64,000 nucleotides of DNA from positions 124,001 through 188,000 of the forward strand of contig CALWBL010000003.1 in the NCBI GenBank assembly GCA_944376065.1, given 5' to 3'. A program made the translations under genes and the position numbers. The notes under the pieces were generated by a model. That model was not told the origin of the DNA. It did not search any database and saw only the letters and a program-made list of their open reading frames with translations. Origin of the DNA: an uncultured Butyricicoccus sp. (GTDB lineage: Bacteria > Bacillota > Clostridia > Oscillospirales > Butyricicoccaceae). Positions 55,087 through 63,556 of the stretch are shown here, in pieces (the stretch's first letter is position 1; each line of letters starts with the position of its first letter).

Positions 55087-56631
55087 ATGGAGTTTTTAAA
55101 GATTAAACGTCTGATAGCATTGGCATTGTCATGTTGCTTGCTTACAGGCTGCACTCTCACTGAGCGACTTGGCTCACCAGATAGCAGCAAAACAGACAAT
55201 TTAATCGAAAATTCAGAGCTTGCAAATTATTTTGGTTTAACATATTATGCAGGTGAAAATATTAACCCTGTTTTAGTTAAAACCGATTTAAATAGAGTGC
55301 TTGTAGATGCTCTTTATGAGGGCATGATTTATCTCGATGAGGATTTCAAACCTCAACCAATGCTTTGTGAAAAATGGGAAGGTGATGGTACTACATTTCG
55401 CTTTTATATAAAAGAAGGTGTAACTTTCTGGTCAGGTGAACCACTGACAGCAGATGATGTAGTTTACACACTTAAAACTGCAAAAAGAAATACACAGTCA
55501 ATTTACAACACACGTATGACAGATGTTGAAAGTATATATGCAGATAATGAAAGCACAGTTGTTGTAACTCTCAGCAGTCCTAATGTTGATTTTCCAAGCC
55601 TTATGGATATACCAATTTTTAGAGAAGGTACAGAGGATTTAACATTCTCAGACGGCACGGGGGCGTATAATCCTGTGCAGGAAAACGGCACATGGTATTT
55701 AAGACCATATGAAAGCTGGCATGGTGGAAAAGTGAGTGAATTTGATAAAATAAGTTTAATAAATACCACCCGTTCTGATGCTGTGCAGCATAGTTTTGAA
55801 ACCGGTGATGTTTCTCTTATGAGAAGTGAGAGAATTGGCACCGATTCAATAACTGTAAGCGGCTCTGTTGATATATATAAATTGCCAACAACTGACATGC
55901 ATTTCTTAGGTTTTGCTAGTAATGTAGAGCCATACAATATACCAGCGGTTCGTCAGGCTATCTCACTTGCAATAGATAGACAGGGCATTTGTTCAACTCA
56001 GTTGCAATCATTTGCTGACCCAGCGGTTCTGCCAGTAAATCCCCAGCCAGAGGGTCAGCAGACAGCTTTAGACCGTACATTAGCTATTCAGACGCTTGCA
56101 AGTGCGGGTATAACTGATAATGATAATGATGGAATTTTAGAGTACCAGAGCGTTAGCGGTTATTCAGCATCACTTACCGCTAAAATTTTGGTAAATAGTG
56201 AAAATCCATTTAAAGTCGCGGCAGCAAACCAAATTGCAGCATCACTAACTGCGATAGGTATAAAAACATCAGTTGAAGAAACGACATTTGAGGATTATCA
56301 GTATCGCCTTTCTAATGGAAACTTTGAAATGTATTATGGCGAAATACGAATGACACCCGATTTTGATTTACGCTCGCTTATTATGACTGGTGGTGCGTTA
56401 AATTATGGTGGATATAGCAATATACAAACCGACCAACTTGTTATACAGGCAAGAGAAGGTGGGATTGATGATGCTAAAACTCAACTTTATACTCATTTAT
56501 TGGCTGAAATGCCTATTGTACCAGTTGCATTTGCAAAAGACCAAGTCATAATTAGAAGTAATTTAATAAAAGGATTTAGTCCATCACCAAATTGGATATT
56601 CCATGGCGTTGGAGGTTGGAGGAAAAATTAA
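55087..56631 (+). CDS. peptide-type ABC transporter substrate-binding lipoprotein (family 5)
   Basis: 514 residues. The signal peptide LIALALSCCLLTGCT has the lipobox LLTGC, with the acylated Cys near residue 22. Mature protein: VLVDALYEGMIYLDEDFKPQ, then WEGDGTTFRFYIKEGVTFWS and GEPLTADDVVYTLKTAKR, the family 5 signature of oligopeptide/nickel-binding proteins. No permease or ATPase gene is adjacent, so it is an orphan binding protein that may use a transporter encoded elsewhere. Only one base separates its stop from mnmA. Confidence 0.9.
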   Translation: MEFLKIKRLIALALSCCLLTGCTLTERLGSPDSSKTDNLIENSELANYFGLTYYAGENINPVLVKTDLNRVLVDALYEGMIYLDEDFKPQPMLCEKWEGDGTTFRFYIKEGVTFWSGEPLTADDVVYTLKTAKRNTQSIYNTRMTDVESIYADNESTVVVTLSSPNVDFPSLMDIPIFREGTEDLTFSDGTGAYNPVQENGTWYLRPYESWHGGKVSEFDKISLINTTRSDAVQHSFETGDVSLMRSERIGTDSITVSGSVDIYKLPTTDMHFLGFASNVEPYNIPAVRQAISLAIDRQGICSTQLQSFADPAVLPVNPQPEGQQTALDRTLAIQTLASAGITDNDNDGILEYQSVSGYSASLTAKILVNSENPFKVAAANQIAASLTAIGIKTSVEETTFEDYQYRLSNGNFEMYYGEIRMTPDFDLRSLIMTGGALNYGGYSNIQTDQLVIQAREGGIDDAKTQLYTHLLAEMPIVPVAFAKDQVIIRSNLIKGFSPSPNWIFHGVGGWRKN

Positions 56632-56632
56632 A

Positions 56633-57649
56633 ATGGAAAAAGTAGTTTTAGGTTTATCTGGTGGAGTTGATTCTGCGGTTTCAGCATCACTTTTAAAAGA
56701 ACAAGGTTATGAAGTTTATGGTCTATTTTTAGAAATGGGTCTTGGCGGAGAGCAGGAGGCTCAAAAAGTAGCCGACAGTGTAGGTATCCCTCTTTATATC
56801 GCTCATAAAAAAGATGAGCTTGAAAAGCATGTTTGCAGTTATTTTGCAAATGAATATAAAAACGCGCGCACACCAAATCCATGTGTTATGTGCAACCCTA
56901 CTGTAAAATTTAAAACAATGGCTGATTATGCGGATAAAATTGGTGCAAAATACTTAGCAACAGGACATTATGCCCGTATTCGCCGAGATAGTCAGGGTAG
57001 AGCGTTACTTGTTAGGGCAAAGTCACCTAAGGACCAAACTTATATGTTAAATAGGCTGCCAAGGGAGATTTTAGAAAGATGTATTTTTCCTCTTGGCGAG
57101 GCAGCAGATAAGGACGAAGTGAGAGCATTAGCCAAGGAAAGAGAAATTCCATCTGCGAATAAAAAAGACAGTATGGATGTTTGTTTCATTCCAGATGGTG
57201 ACTGGTGTGGTTGGCTGGAACGCTATGGTGTAAATCTTCCAGAAGGCAATTTTGTTGATGAAAATGGTAATATTCTTGGTAAACATAAGGGTATACACCA
57301 ATATACAGTAGGTCAGCGCAAAGGCTTGGGTGTTGCTGCAAAGGGTAGATTGTTTGTTCATGAGTTAAGACCACAGACTAATGAAGTTGTTTTGTCACTA
57401 AACGATGTATTTAAAAAAGAAATTATAGTTAAAAATATAAATTATTGTGCACCAGAATACATGGAAAATGGAGCTTTTAACTGTGAAGTTAGGGTGCGTT
57501 ATTCAAAGCGTTCAGAAAAGGCAACTGTTTATCCAGAGGGTAAAGATGCAAAAATTGTGTTTGAAAACGAGGTAAGAGCACCAGCAGCAGGTCAATCGGC
57601 TGTATTTTATGATGGAGATATAGTTATAGGCGGTGGATTTATCGAATAA
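56633..57649 (+). CDS. mnmA: tRNA-specific 2-thiouridylase MnmA
   Basis: Thiolates U34 of tRNA-Lys, -Glu and -Gln. 338 residues, slightly short. PP-loop LGLSGGVDSAVSASLLKEQG at residues 5-24; first catalytic Cys in TPNPCVMCNPTVKFKTM (near 88), ATGHYARI, KDQTYMLNRLPREIL, second Cys in MDVCFIPDGDW (near 181), and GQRKGLGVAAKGRLFV before the C-terminal barrel. The ATG at 56633 follows TTGGAGGAAAAATTAAA. An upstream frame extension lies inside the previous gene and is rejected. Confidence 0.96.
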   Translation: MEKVVLGLSGGVDSAVSASLLKEQGYEVYGLFLEMGLGGEQEAQKVADSVGIPLYIAHKKDELEKHVCSYFANEYKNARTPNPCVMCNPTVKFKTMADYADKIGAKYLATGHYARIRRDSQGRALLVRAKSPKDQTYMLNRLPREILERCIFPLGEAADKDEVRALAKEREIPSANKKDSMDVCFIPDGDWCGWLERYGVNLPEGNFVDENGNILGKHKGIHQYTVGQRKGLGVAAKGRLFVHELRPQTNEVVLSLNDVFKKEIIVKNINYCAPEYMENGAFNCEVRVRYSKRSEKATVYPEGKDAKIVFENEVRAPAAGQSAVFYDGDIVIGGGFIE

Positions 57650-57680
57650 ATACTACGTCTTTCAATAATGGAGAGTCAAC

Positions 57681-58586
57681 ATGGAAATCAGACATCAATC
57701 AATAGGTCATATAGTTGCGATATCTACGGTTATAGTCTGGGGTGCTACCTTTGTATCAACAAAAGTACTTTTACGCCATTTTACACCAGAAGAAATACTT
57801 TTTTTGAGATTTTTAATGGGACTTATAGCGCTTTGGCTTTACAAACCTGCAAAAATGAAAATGAAAGAAAAATCACATTATTTTTATTTCATTGGTGCAA
57901 GTTTTACTGGTTTGTTTTTATATTATCTGTGTGAAAATATTGCCCTGGGTTATGGTGATGCCTCTTTAATTGGGGTTATTGTGTCAAGTGCCCCTATATT
58001 TTCAGGTATTTTAAGTGCCATTTTGCTAAAAGAAAAACTGAGTAAAAATTTCTTTGTGGGTTTTGCATTTGCAATGGTTGGACTGTTTCTTTTGTCATGG
58101 ACATCAGAAACAACTGGAGTACAAATCTTAGGAATAATCCTTGCATTTATAGGTGCAATCTCATGGGCGTTTTATTCAATACTAATAAGAAAAATAACAT
58201 TTTTCGGTTATACCAGTTTTGAAATTACAAAATATACCTTTTTATTTGCTGTTATTATGATGTTGCCAGTTGCAGCTTGTAGCGGTTTTCGTGTTCAGGC
58301 TGTATTCACAATGAATTTAACCACATTTTTGAATCTAGTATTTTTAGGGCTTATTGCAAGCGCTTTGTGCTTTGTAACATGGAGTTTTGCTGTAAAACAA
58401 CTTGGAGTTGTAAAATCCAGTGTTTATATATATTTATCGCCAGTTGTAACAGTTATTCTAGCAGTAATAGTTTTAGGAGAAAGAATGAACGCTAAGGAGA
58501 TTTTAGGTACAGCACTAGTGCTTTTGGGTCTTGTGCTTAGTGAAGGTCAAGCTTTTAGAAGAAAGGATAAAAATAATGATTTATGA
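57681..58586 (+). CDS. EamA/DMT-superfamily transporter
   Basis: 301 residues, ten hydrophobic helices in two EamA repeats. First repeat begins IVWGATFVSTKVLLRHFTPE, with FLRFLMGLIALWLY; the second begins IGAISWAFYSILIRKI and ends YLSPVVTVILAVIVLGERMN, the typical C-terminal EamA block. Probable metabolite exporter; substrate unknown. ATG with AATGGAGAG. It overlaps the next gene by 11 bases. Confidence 0.92.
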   Translation: MEIRHQSIGHIVAISTVIVWGATFVSTKVLLRHFTPEEILFLRFLMGLIALWLYKPAKMKMKEKSHYFYFIGASFTGLFLYYLCENIALGYGDASLIGVIVSSAPIFSGILSAILLKEKLSKNFFVGFAFAMVGLFLLSWTSETTGVQILGIILAFIGAISWAFYSILIRKITFFGYTSFEITKYTFLFAVIMMLPVAACSGFRVQAVFTMNLTTFLNLVFLGLIASALCFVTWSFAVKQLGVVKSSVYIYLSPVVTVILAVIVLGERMNAKEILGTALVLLGLVLSEGQAFRRKDKNNDL

Positions 58587-59499
58587 TTCTCAGACAAAAA
58601 AATCCGATTTTGGGATGATTGGGTGGGCGTTGATATCATCTCAACTTACAATGCTTTTCATTTCTTTGTTAATAAGTTTGGTTGCAGCTAAACTGCTTCA
58701 TATAATAAACCCTTTGGAGAAAACTTGGGATCTTGTAGAGGGTTATATTGTAATGTTTTCTGCTATTGGCGGAGCGATTCCAATACTTGTGGTTGGAGTT
58801 AAAAATAATAGCCTTGTTAATATAACAGAAAAACGTGAAAAGGCATGGCCAGTTCAAATTGCACTTATATTTATAATGATTATGGGCTTGCAAATGCTTA
58901 CAAGTGTGGTAACGACACCAATTATACATTTTTTAGAATCAGTGTTTGGTGTTTCTTTTTCACAGGCGAATGAGGTGGCCACTTCATATGGCTCATCAAT
59001 ATCGATGGTTTTGTATTCTGTTATAATAGCACCAATTTGCGAAGAGGTACTTTATAGAGGTGTCTTACTTCGCTCTCTTGAGAAATATGGAAAATGGTTT
59101 GCTATTATTATAAGTGCATTGGTTTTTGGTCTTATGCATGTAAATGCTGTGCAGCTTCCAGTTGCATTTATAATTGGTTTGATTTTTGGTTATTTATCAC
59201 TTAAATATTCAATAGGTCTTACAATTATACTTCATATACTTAATAATTTATCGGTTGAAGTTATAGGAAGAATATCAGCAATAAGTCAAAATGCCAGTTC
59301 CTTAATAAGCTTGAGCGTTTTGATAGGGGGAATAGTTACCATTTTCCTTATGATTATGAGTGCAGGAAAACCGCTTTTAAAGGACATAAGGCAAAACCGC
59401 ACCGCAAAAGGTGTTTATAGCAGCTTTTTTACTTGCAAGCCTGTTTTAGCCGTCTTTGTTTATATGATTGCTTTGACAATCTCAAGTGTTTTGGGATAA
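58576..59499 (+). CDS. CPBP family intramembrane protease
   Basis: 307 residues, about eight hydrophobic segments. The Abi/CAAX protease motifs are APICEEVLYRGVLLRSLEKY (EExxxR, near residue 155), FGLMHVNAVQLPVAF (FxxxH) and HILNNLSVEVIG (HxxxN/D), all catalytic residues kept. Family members process prenylated or bacteriocin-like proteins; the target is unknown. The ATG at 58576 has AGAAAGGA before it, within the end of the DMT gene. Confidence 0.92.
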   Translation: MIYDSQTKKSDFGMIGWALISSQLTMLFISLLISLVAAKLLHIINPLEKTWDLVEGYIVMFSAIGGAIPILVVGVKNNSLVNITEKREKAWPVQIALIFIMIMGLQMLTSVVTTPIIHFLESVFGVSFSQANEVATSYGSSISMVLYSVIIAPICEEVLYRGVLLRSLEKYGKWFAIIISALVFGLMHVNAVQLPVAFIIGLIFGYLSLKYSIGLTIILHILNNLSVEVIGRISAISQNASSLISLSVLIGGIVTIFLMIMSAGKPLLKDIRQNRTAKGVYSSFFTCKPVLAVFVYMIALTISSVLG

Positions 59500-59610
59500 A
59501 AATATTGATTTTATAAATAATAATGTGTAATATAATAACTACATTAATATGGATTTGTAATTGACTTGTGCTGCTAAAAGCGTGCAGGGGAAAGATAACG
59601 GAGGAACATA

Positions 59611-60066
59611 ATGAGCAGAAAACAAGCTAGAGAAATTGCACTGCATTTAGTGTTTGAAATGGGATTTCGTGAGTTCGAGGCTGATGAGGTGTTAACAGAC
59701 CGTCTTGATGAGAGTATTTTAAAGTCAATCAGCAAAGAAATCGAGCTTTACGCTGGAAAGATATCTGAAAAAGACAGCACATATATTAGAGAAGTTGTTA
59801 AGGGTGTTGCAACCCATCTTGCAGAGCTTGATGAATTGGTTGAGAAAAACGCAAAGGGTTGGAGCATGAAACGAATCTCACGAATGACAATGGCTGTTTT
59901 ACGTCTTGCTCTCTATGAAATGAAGTATATGCAAGATGTTCCAGTAGGAGTTGCAATAAATGAAGCTGTTGAACTCGCTAAAACCTATGAAACAGAGGAT
60001 ACAGGCTCTTTTGTAAATGGTATCTTAGGTGCAGTAAGCCGTCAGTGGGGAATGGGTAAAGAATGA
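59611..60066 (+). CDS. nusB: transcription antitermination factor NusB
   Basis: 151-residue all-helical protein that binds boxA RNA with S10 to prevent premature termination of rRNA operons. MSRKQAREIALHLVFEMGF opens the RNA-binding face; the C-terminus has MKRISRMTMAVLRLALYEMK and VPVGVAINEAVELAKTYETE then SFVNGILGAVSR, the family pattern. ACGGAGGAA ribosome binding site. A TTGATT (59505-59510) with TAATAT (59528-59533) is a possible promoter. It starts the nusB-TsaD paralogue-xseA-xseB-ispA run, each gene overlapping the next. Confidence 0.96.
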   Translation: MSRKQAREIALHLVFEMGFREFEADEVLTDRLDESILKSISKEIELYAGKISEKDSTYIREVVKGVATHLAELDELVEKNAKGWSMKRISRMTMAVLRLALYEMKYMQDVPVGVAINEAVELAKTYETEDTGSFVNGILGAVSRQWGMGKE

Positions 60067-61001
60067 GCCGTTGGTATCTTGGTATTGATACTTCAAACTA
60101 TCGCACATCAGCAGCTGTATTTGATGCTGAAACTGGAGAATATTATAATTCAGGCAGGCTTTTAGATGTAAAACATGGAACCTTGGGACTTAGGCAGTCT
60201 GAGGCACTTTTTCAGCACACACTGCATCTTCATAAGCAAATTGAAAATTTGCCAAAGGGTATTAAAATAAATGCTGTATGTGTAAGCACTAGACCCAGGG
60301 CGGTTGAAGGTTCTTATATGCCTTGTTTTCTTGCGGGTGAAAATGTTGCTAGAAGCGTGGCTTTTCTTTTGGGTGTGCCACTTTTTGTTGCATCGCATCA
60401 GCAAGGGCATATTGCAGCAGCCGCTTTTAGTGCTAACAAATTCGATTTGCTTAAATCAGATTTGCTTGCTTGGCATCTTTCAGGCGGAACAACTGAACTT
60501 TTGCTTGTAAAGCCGGATAAAAACGGTATGCCGCAGGCCGAACAAATAGGCGGTACAAGTGACATTGCAGCAGGTCAGTTTGTAGATAGGACTGGTGTGC
60601 TTTTAGGACTTCAGTTTCCATGTGGTGCAGAGCTCGAAAAAATCGCAAATCAATCTGAAAGTATAAAACCGTTTCCTGTCAAAGTTAAAGATAGTGTATT
60701 TTCTCTTTCTGGTATGCAAAATAAAGTTGAGCAAATGCACAAAAACGGCAAAACATCAAAAGAGATAGCAAGATTTACAATAGAAACTATCACTTATGCG
60801 GTGGATAGGGCTACAGAACAAGCAAAACTTAATTATAATGCACCTGTTTTGTGTGCTGGCGGTGTAATGAGCAATAAAAATTTGCAAGAGCATATGTCAA
60901 AAAAATTCGGTGCATTTTTTGCAAAGCCTGAGCTATCAGGGGATAATGCTGTTGGTGCAGCTATTCTTGCAGCAAAGCAGAACGGAGAAAATTTATGGTA
61001 A
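60063..61001 (+). CDS. TsaD/Kae1-like (peptidase M22 family) paralogue
   Basis: 312 residues of the ASKHA fold. It has the N-terminal ATP loop YLGIDTSNYRTSAAVFD, the metal-ligand pair in ASHQQGHIAAAA (HxxxH near residues 112-116), LAWHLSGGTTELLLV, FVDRTGVLLGLQFPCGAELE and CAGGVMSNKNLQEHM, all as in TsaD, but with many differences elsewhere (TsaD has SxHxxAH as HMEGH). True TsaD makes t6A on tRNA with TsaB and TsaE; this seems to be a clostridial paralogue linked to nusB and xseA, of unproven function. Start ATG overlaps nusB stop (ATGA). Confidence 0.82.
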   Translation: MSRWYLGIDTSNYRTSAAVFDAETGEYYNSGRLLDVKHGTLGLRQSEALFQHTLHLHKQIENLPKGIKINAVCVSTRPRAVEGSYMPCFLAGENVARSVAFLLGVPLFVASHQQGHIAAAAFSANKFDLLKSDLLAWHLSGGTTELLLVKPDKNGMPQAEQIGGTSDIAAGQFVDRTGVLLGLQFPCGAELEKIANQSESIKPFPVKVKDSVFSLSGMQNKVEQMHKNGKTSKEIARFTIETITYAVDRATEQAKLNYNAPVLCAGGVMSNKNLQEHMSKKFGAFFAKPELSGDNAVGAAILAAKQNGENLW

Positions 61002-62266
61002 ATCAGCGAATTTACTCGGTAACTGAGTTAAATGGGGAGATTAAAAATCTTCTTGAAAGTAATCCGTCTTTTTATAACCTGTTCGTGCAGGGGGAAATCT
61101 CAAACTATAAAGCTCACACATCTGGTCATCAATATATGACTATTAAAGATGATGGCGCGGCAATCTCAGCAGTGTTATTTCGATTAGATGCAGCAAAGCT
61201 GAGATTTAAACTTTCAAATGGTATGAAAGTTATTGCAAGAGGCAGGGTTAGTTCTTTCCCCAAAACCGGACAGGTTCAGCTTTATATATCTGATATGATG
61301 CCTGATGGAGCTGGGGCATTACATTTACAATTTGAGCAGTTAAAACAAAAACTCTATGAGAATGGATTATTTGATGAGTATCATAAAAAAGAATTGCCAA
61401 TATATCCAGAAAAAATCGCTCTTATAACTTCGCCAAGTGGTGCAGCAATTATGGATATGCTGAGAATAATAAAAAGACGTTGGAGTATAGCAAATGTTCT
61501 TATTTATCCAGCAGCGGTTCAAGGGCAAACAGCACCAAATGAGCTTATAAAAGCCTTAAAACTTGCAAATAAACATGCTCAGGCTGATATAATTATTATT
61601 GGTCGTGGAGGTGGCGCTTTAGAAGATTTATGGGCTTTTAATGATGAAAAACTTGCATATGAAATATTTAACAGCAAAATTCCTGTTATTTCTGCTGTGG
61701 GTCATGAGCCAGATGTGAGTATTTCAGATTTTGTGGCAGATATGAGAGCACCAACCCCATCGGGTGCGGCAGAACTTGCAACGCCAGATAGCCAAAAAAT
61801 AATCTACGATATAAAAAATATGAAAAAGAGGCTTGAAAAGGCGAAGTATAAGCAAATAGAGCTTTATAATGCAAAATTAAGCACGCTTTTACATAGACTT
61901 TCTGTCCATTCGCCTAAAAAATTTATGGAGCAGAAGAATAAAAACATTCAGTCTTTAAAGTTGCGCTTAATCCAAGCTATGCAAAGCAAACAAAATGAAA
62001 GAGAGTTAAAATGTGATTTTGTGGTAAAGCAGCTTGAACAAGCTATAAACAAAAGACTTGATATTTCAAAGCGTCAATTCTCTAAAAATTGTGCATTGTT
62101 AGATGCACTTAGTCCGTTAAAGGTATTTAGCAGAGGTTATTCAGTGGCTATAAACGAAAAAGGCAAAGCGGTTTCCAGCTCATCACAAATAAAACAGGGC
62201 GAAATATTAAAAATACGTTTTGCAAAGGGAAGTGCTGAATGTAAAACCTTAGTGATAGAAGAATGA
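60995..62266 (+). CDS. xseA: exodeoxyribonuclease VII large subunit
   Basis: 423 residues. OB-fold N-terminus (FVQGEISNYKAHTSGHQYMT, residues ~30-50) binds single-stranded DNA; the catalytic core has ALITSPSGAAIMDMLRIIKR, IIIGRGGGALEDLWAFNDE and AVGHEPDVSISDFVADMRAP with TPSGAAELATP; a long coiled-coil region interacts with XseB subunits; the C-terminus contains SPLKVFSRGYSVA. The start overlaps the upstream gene by 7 bases, the end overlaps xseB by 4. Confidence 0.96.
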   Translation: MVNQRIYSVTELNGEIKNLLESNPSFYNLFVQGEISNYKAHTSGHQYMTIKDDGAAISAVLFRLDAAKLRFKLSNGMKVIARGRVSSFPKTGQVQLYISDMMPDGAGALHLQFEQLKQKLYENGLFDEYHKKELPIYPEKIALITSPSGAAIMDMLRIIKRRWSIANVLIYPAAVQGQTAPNELIKALKLANKHAQADIIIIGRGGGALEDLWAFNDEKLAYEIFNSKIPVISAVGHEPDVSISDFVADMRAPTPSGAAELATPDSQKIIYDIKNMKKRLEKAKYKQIELYNAKLSTLLHRLSVHSPKKFMEQKNKNIQSLKLRLIQAMQSKQNERELKCDFVVKQLEQAINKRLDISKRQFSKNCALLDALSPLKVFSRGYSVAINEKGKAVSSSSQIKQGEILKIRFAKGSAECKTLVIEE

Positions 62267-62535
62267 GAGGCGAATTTACTGTGGCAACTAGAAAAAAACA
62301 GCTTTCATTTGAAGAAAAAATGAGCCAGCTTGAAAATATAGTTATAAACCTTGAGAAAGGAACCACACCACTTAATGAAAGTATGGAACTTTTTGAGCAA
62401 GGTATGAAACTTTCCGCAGAGCTCCAAAAAATGCTTGAAACCGCTGAACAAAGGGTTATTTTGCTCACCGAGCAAGCAGATGGCACAATAACCGAGCAGG
62501 AGCTTAAACAGGAGGACACATTAAATGACACATGA
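62263..62535 (+). CDS. xseB: exodeoxyribonuclease VII small subunit
   Basis: 90 residues, or 84 if the GTG at 62281 is used. The typical XseB core is LSFEEKMSQLENIVINLEKG then TPLNESMELFEQGMKLSAEL. The ATG at 62263 overlaps the xseA stop (ATGA) but has a poor ribosome binding site; the GTG at 62281 has AGAGG ten bases upstream and gives the usual short N-terminus, so it may be the real start. It overlaps ispA by 11 bases. Confidence 0.93.
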   Translation: MRGEFTVATRKKQLSFEEKMSQLENIVINLEKGTTPLNESMELFEQGMKLSAELQKMLETAEQRVILLTEQADGTITEQELKQEDTLNDT

Positions 62536-63418
62536 CGAGCGTTTGTCAACATATGCACAACATGTACAGCAGTTTTTAGATGATTTTTTGAGTGAAAAGG
62601 ACTGCATTGGACAAGAGAAGATTATAAAATCTATGAGATACTCTGCGCTTGCAGGCGGAAAACGTTTGCGTCCAGCTCTTATGATGGAGTTCTGTAGAAT
62701 TTCTGGAAAAAATCCCGAAATCGCTTTGCCTTTTGCTGTAGCTTTAGAAATGATTCACACATATTCACTCATTCATGATGATTTACCTTGTATGGATAAT
62801 GATGATTTTAGACGTGGAAAACCTACAAATCATAAGATTTTTGGCGAAGCTATGGCAGTACTTGCAGGTGATGCCTTGCTTACTGAGGCTTTTACGCTTG
62901 CAACCACACCGCAGAATCTCAAAAACTTTTCTGCCGAACAAATAGTAAAAGCAACAAATTGTCTTTCAAAAAATGCAGGAGTTTTTGGAATGATTGGTGG
63001 TCAAGTTATGGACATAGAATCTGAGCATAAAAAAATCTCTTATGATGAGCTTGTAACGCTGCAAAAATATAAAACAGGCGCTTTAATTGAAAGTGCTGCT
63101 CAAATAGGCTGCATTTTAGGTGATGCAGATGAAAAACAACTGCATGCGGCTAAAGAATATGCCAAAGCCATTGGTTTGGCTTTTCAGATTCAAGATGATA
63201 TTCTGGATATAGAAGGCGATGCTGAAATTTTTGGAAAACCTATTGGTTCTGATGCAGAAAAAGAAAAATCAACATTTCCATCACAAATTGGGCTTGATAA
63301 ATGTAAAGAAAAGGTTAAAACACTAACTCAAACCGCTATAAATGCTGTAAAGACTGGTTTTGATGAAAGCTCATTCTTAATTTGGTTAGCTGAACAGCTA
63401 GCAGTTAGAAATAAATAA
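62525..63418 (+). CDS. ispA: farnesyl diphosphate / short-chain polyprenyl synthase
   Basis: 297-residue trans-isoprenyl diphosphate synthase making C15 (or C10) diphosphate from IPP and DMAPP. First Asp-rich motif in HDDLPCMDNDDFRRGKPTNH (DDxxxxD, with two extra residues as in bacterial FPP synthases), second in FQIQDDILDIEGDAEIFGKP, GGKRLRPAL near residue 45, and GGQVMD. Strong GGAGGA ribosome binding site. Usually followed by dxs; here a structured RNA block comes first. Confidence 0.96.
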   Translation: MTHDERLSTYAQHVQQFLDDFLSEKDCIGQEKIIKSMRYSALAGGKRLRPALMMEFCRISGKNPEIALPFAVALEMIHTYSLIHDDLPCMDNDDFRRGKPTNHKIFGEAMAVLAGDALLTEAFTLATTPQNLKNFSAEQIVKATNCLSKNAGVFGMIGGQVMDIESEHKKISYDELVTLQKYKTGALIESAAQIGCILGDADEKQLHAAKEYAKAIGLAFQIQDDILDIEGDAEIFGKPIGSDAEKEKSTFPSQIGLDKCKEKVKTLTQTAINAVKTGFDESSFLIWLAEQLAVRNK

Positions 63419-63520
63419 ATATAATAGGCGGGGTTTGGTTACAAGCTCCGTTTTAATTTTATATATAAAAAATCTAAAGTCACATTGTGTATATTTATAC
63501 ATAAATATACTGCTATGCAC

Positions 63521-63550
63521 TTGAAATAATATGTGTAAATCTGGTATACT
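63521..63550 (+). promoter_or_regulatory. promoter of the OLE-like RNA
   Basis: TTGAAA (63521-63526), 18-base spacer, TATACT (63545-63550) with TGG before the -10. Predicted transcription start near 63557. Confidence 0.7.
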
Positions 63551-63556
63551 ATCAGT

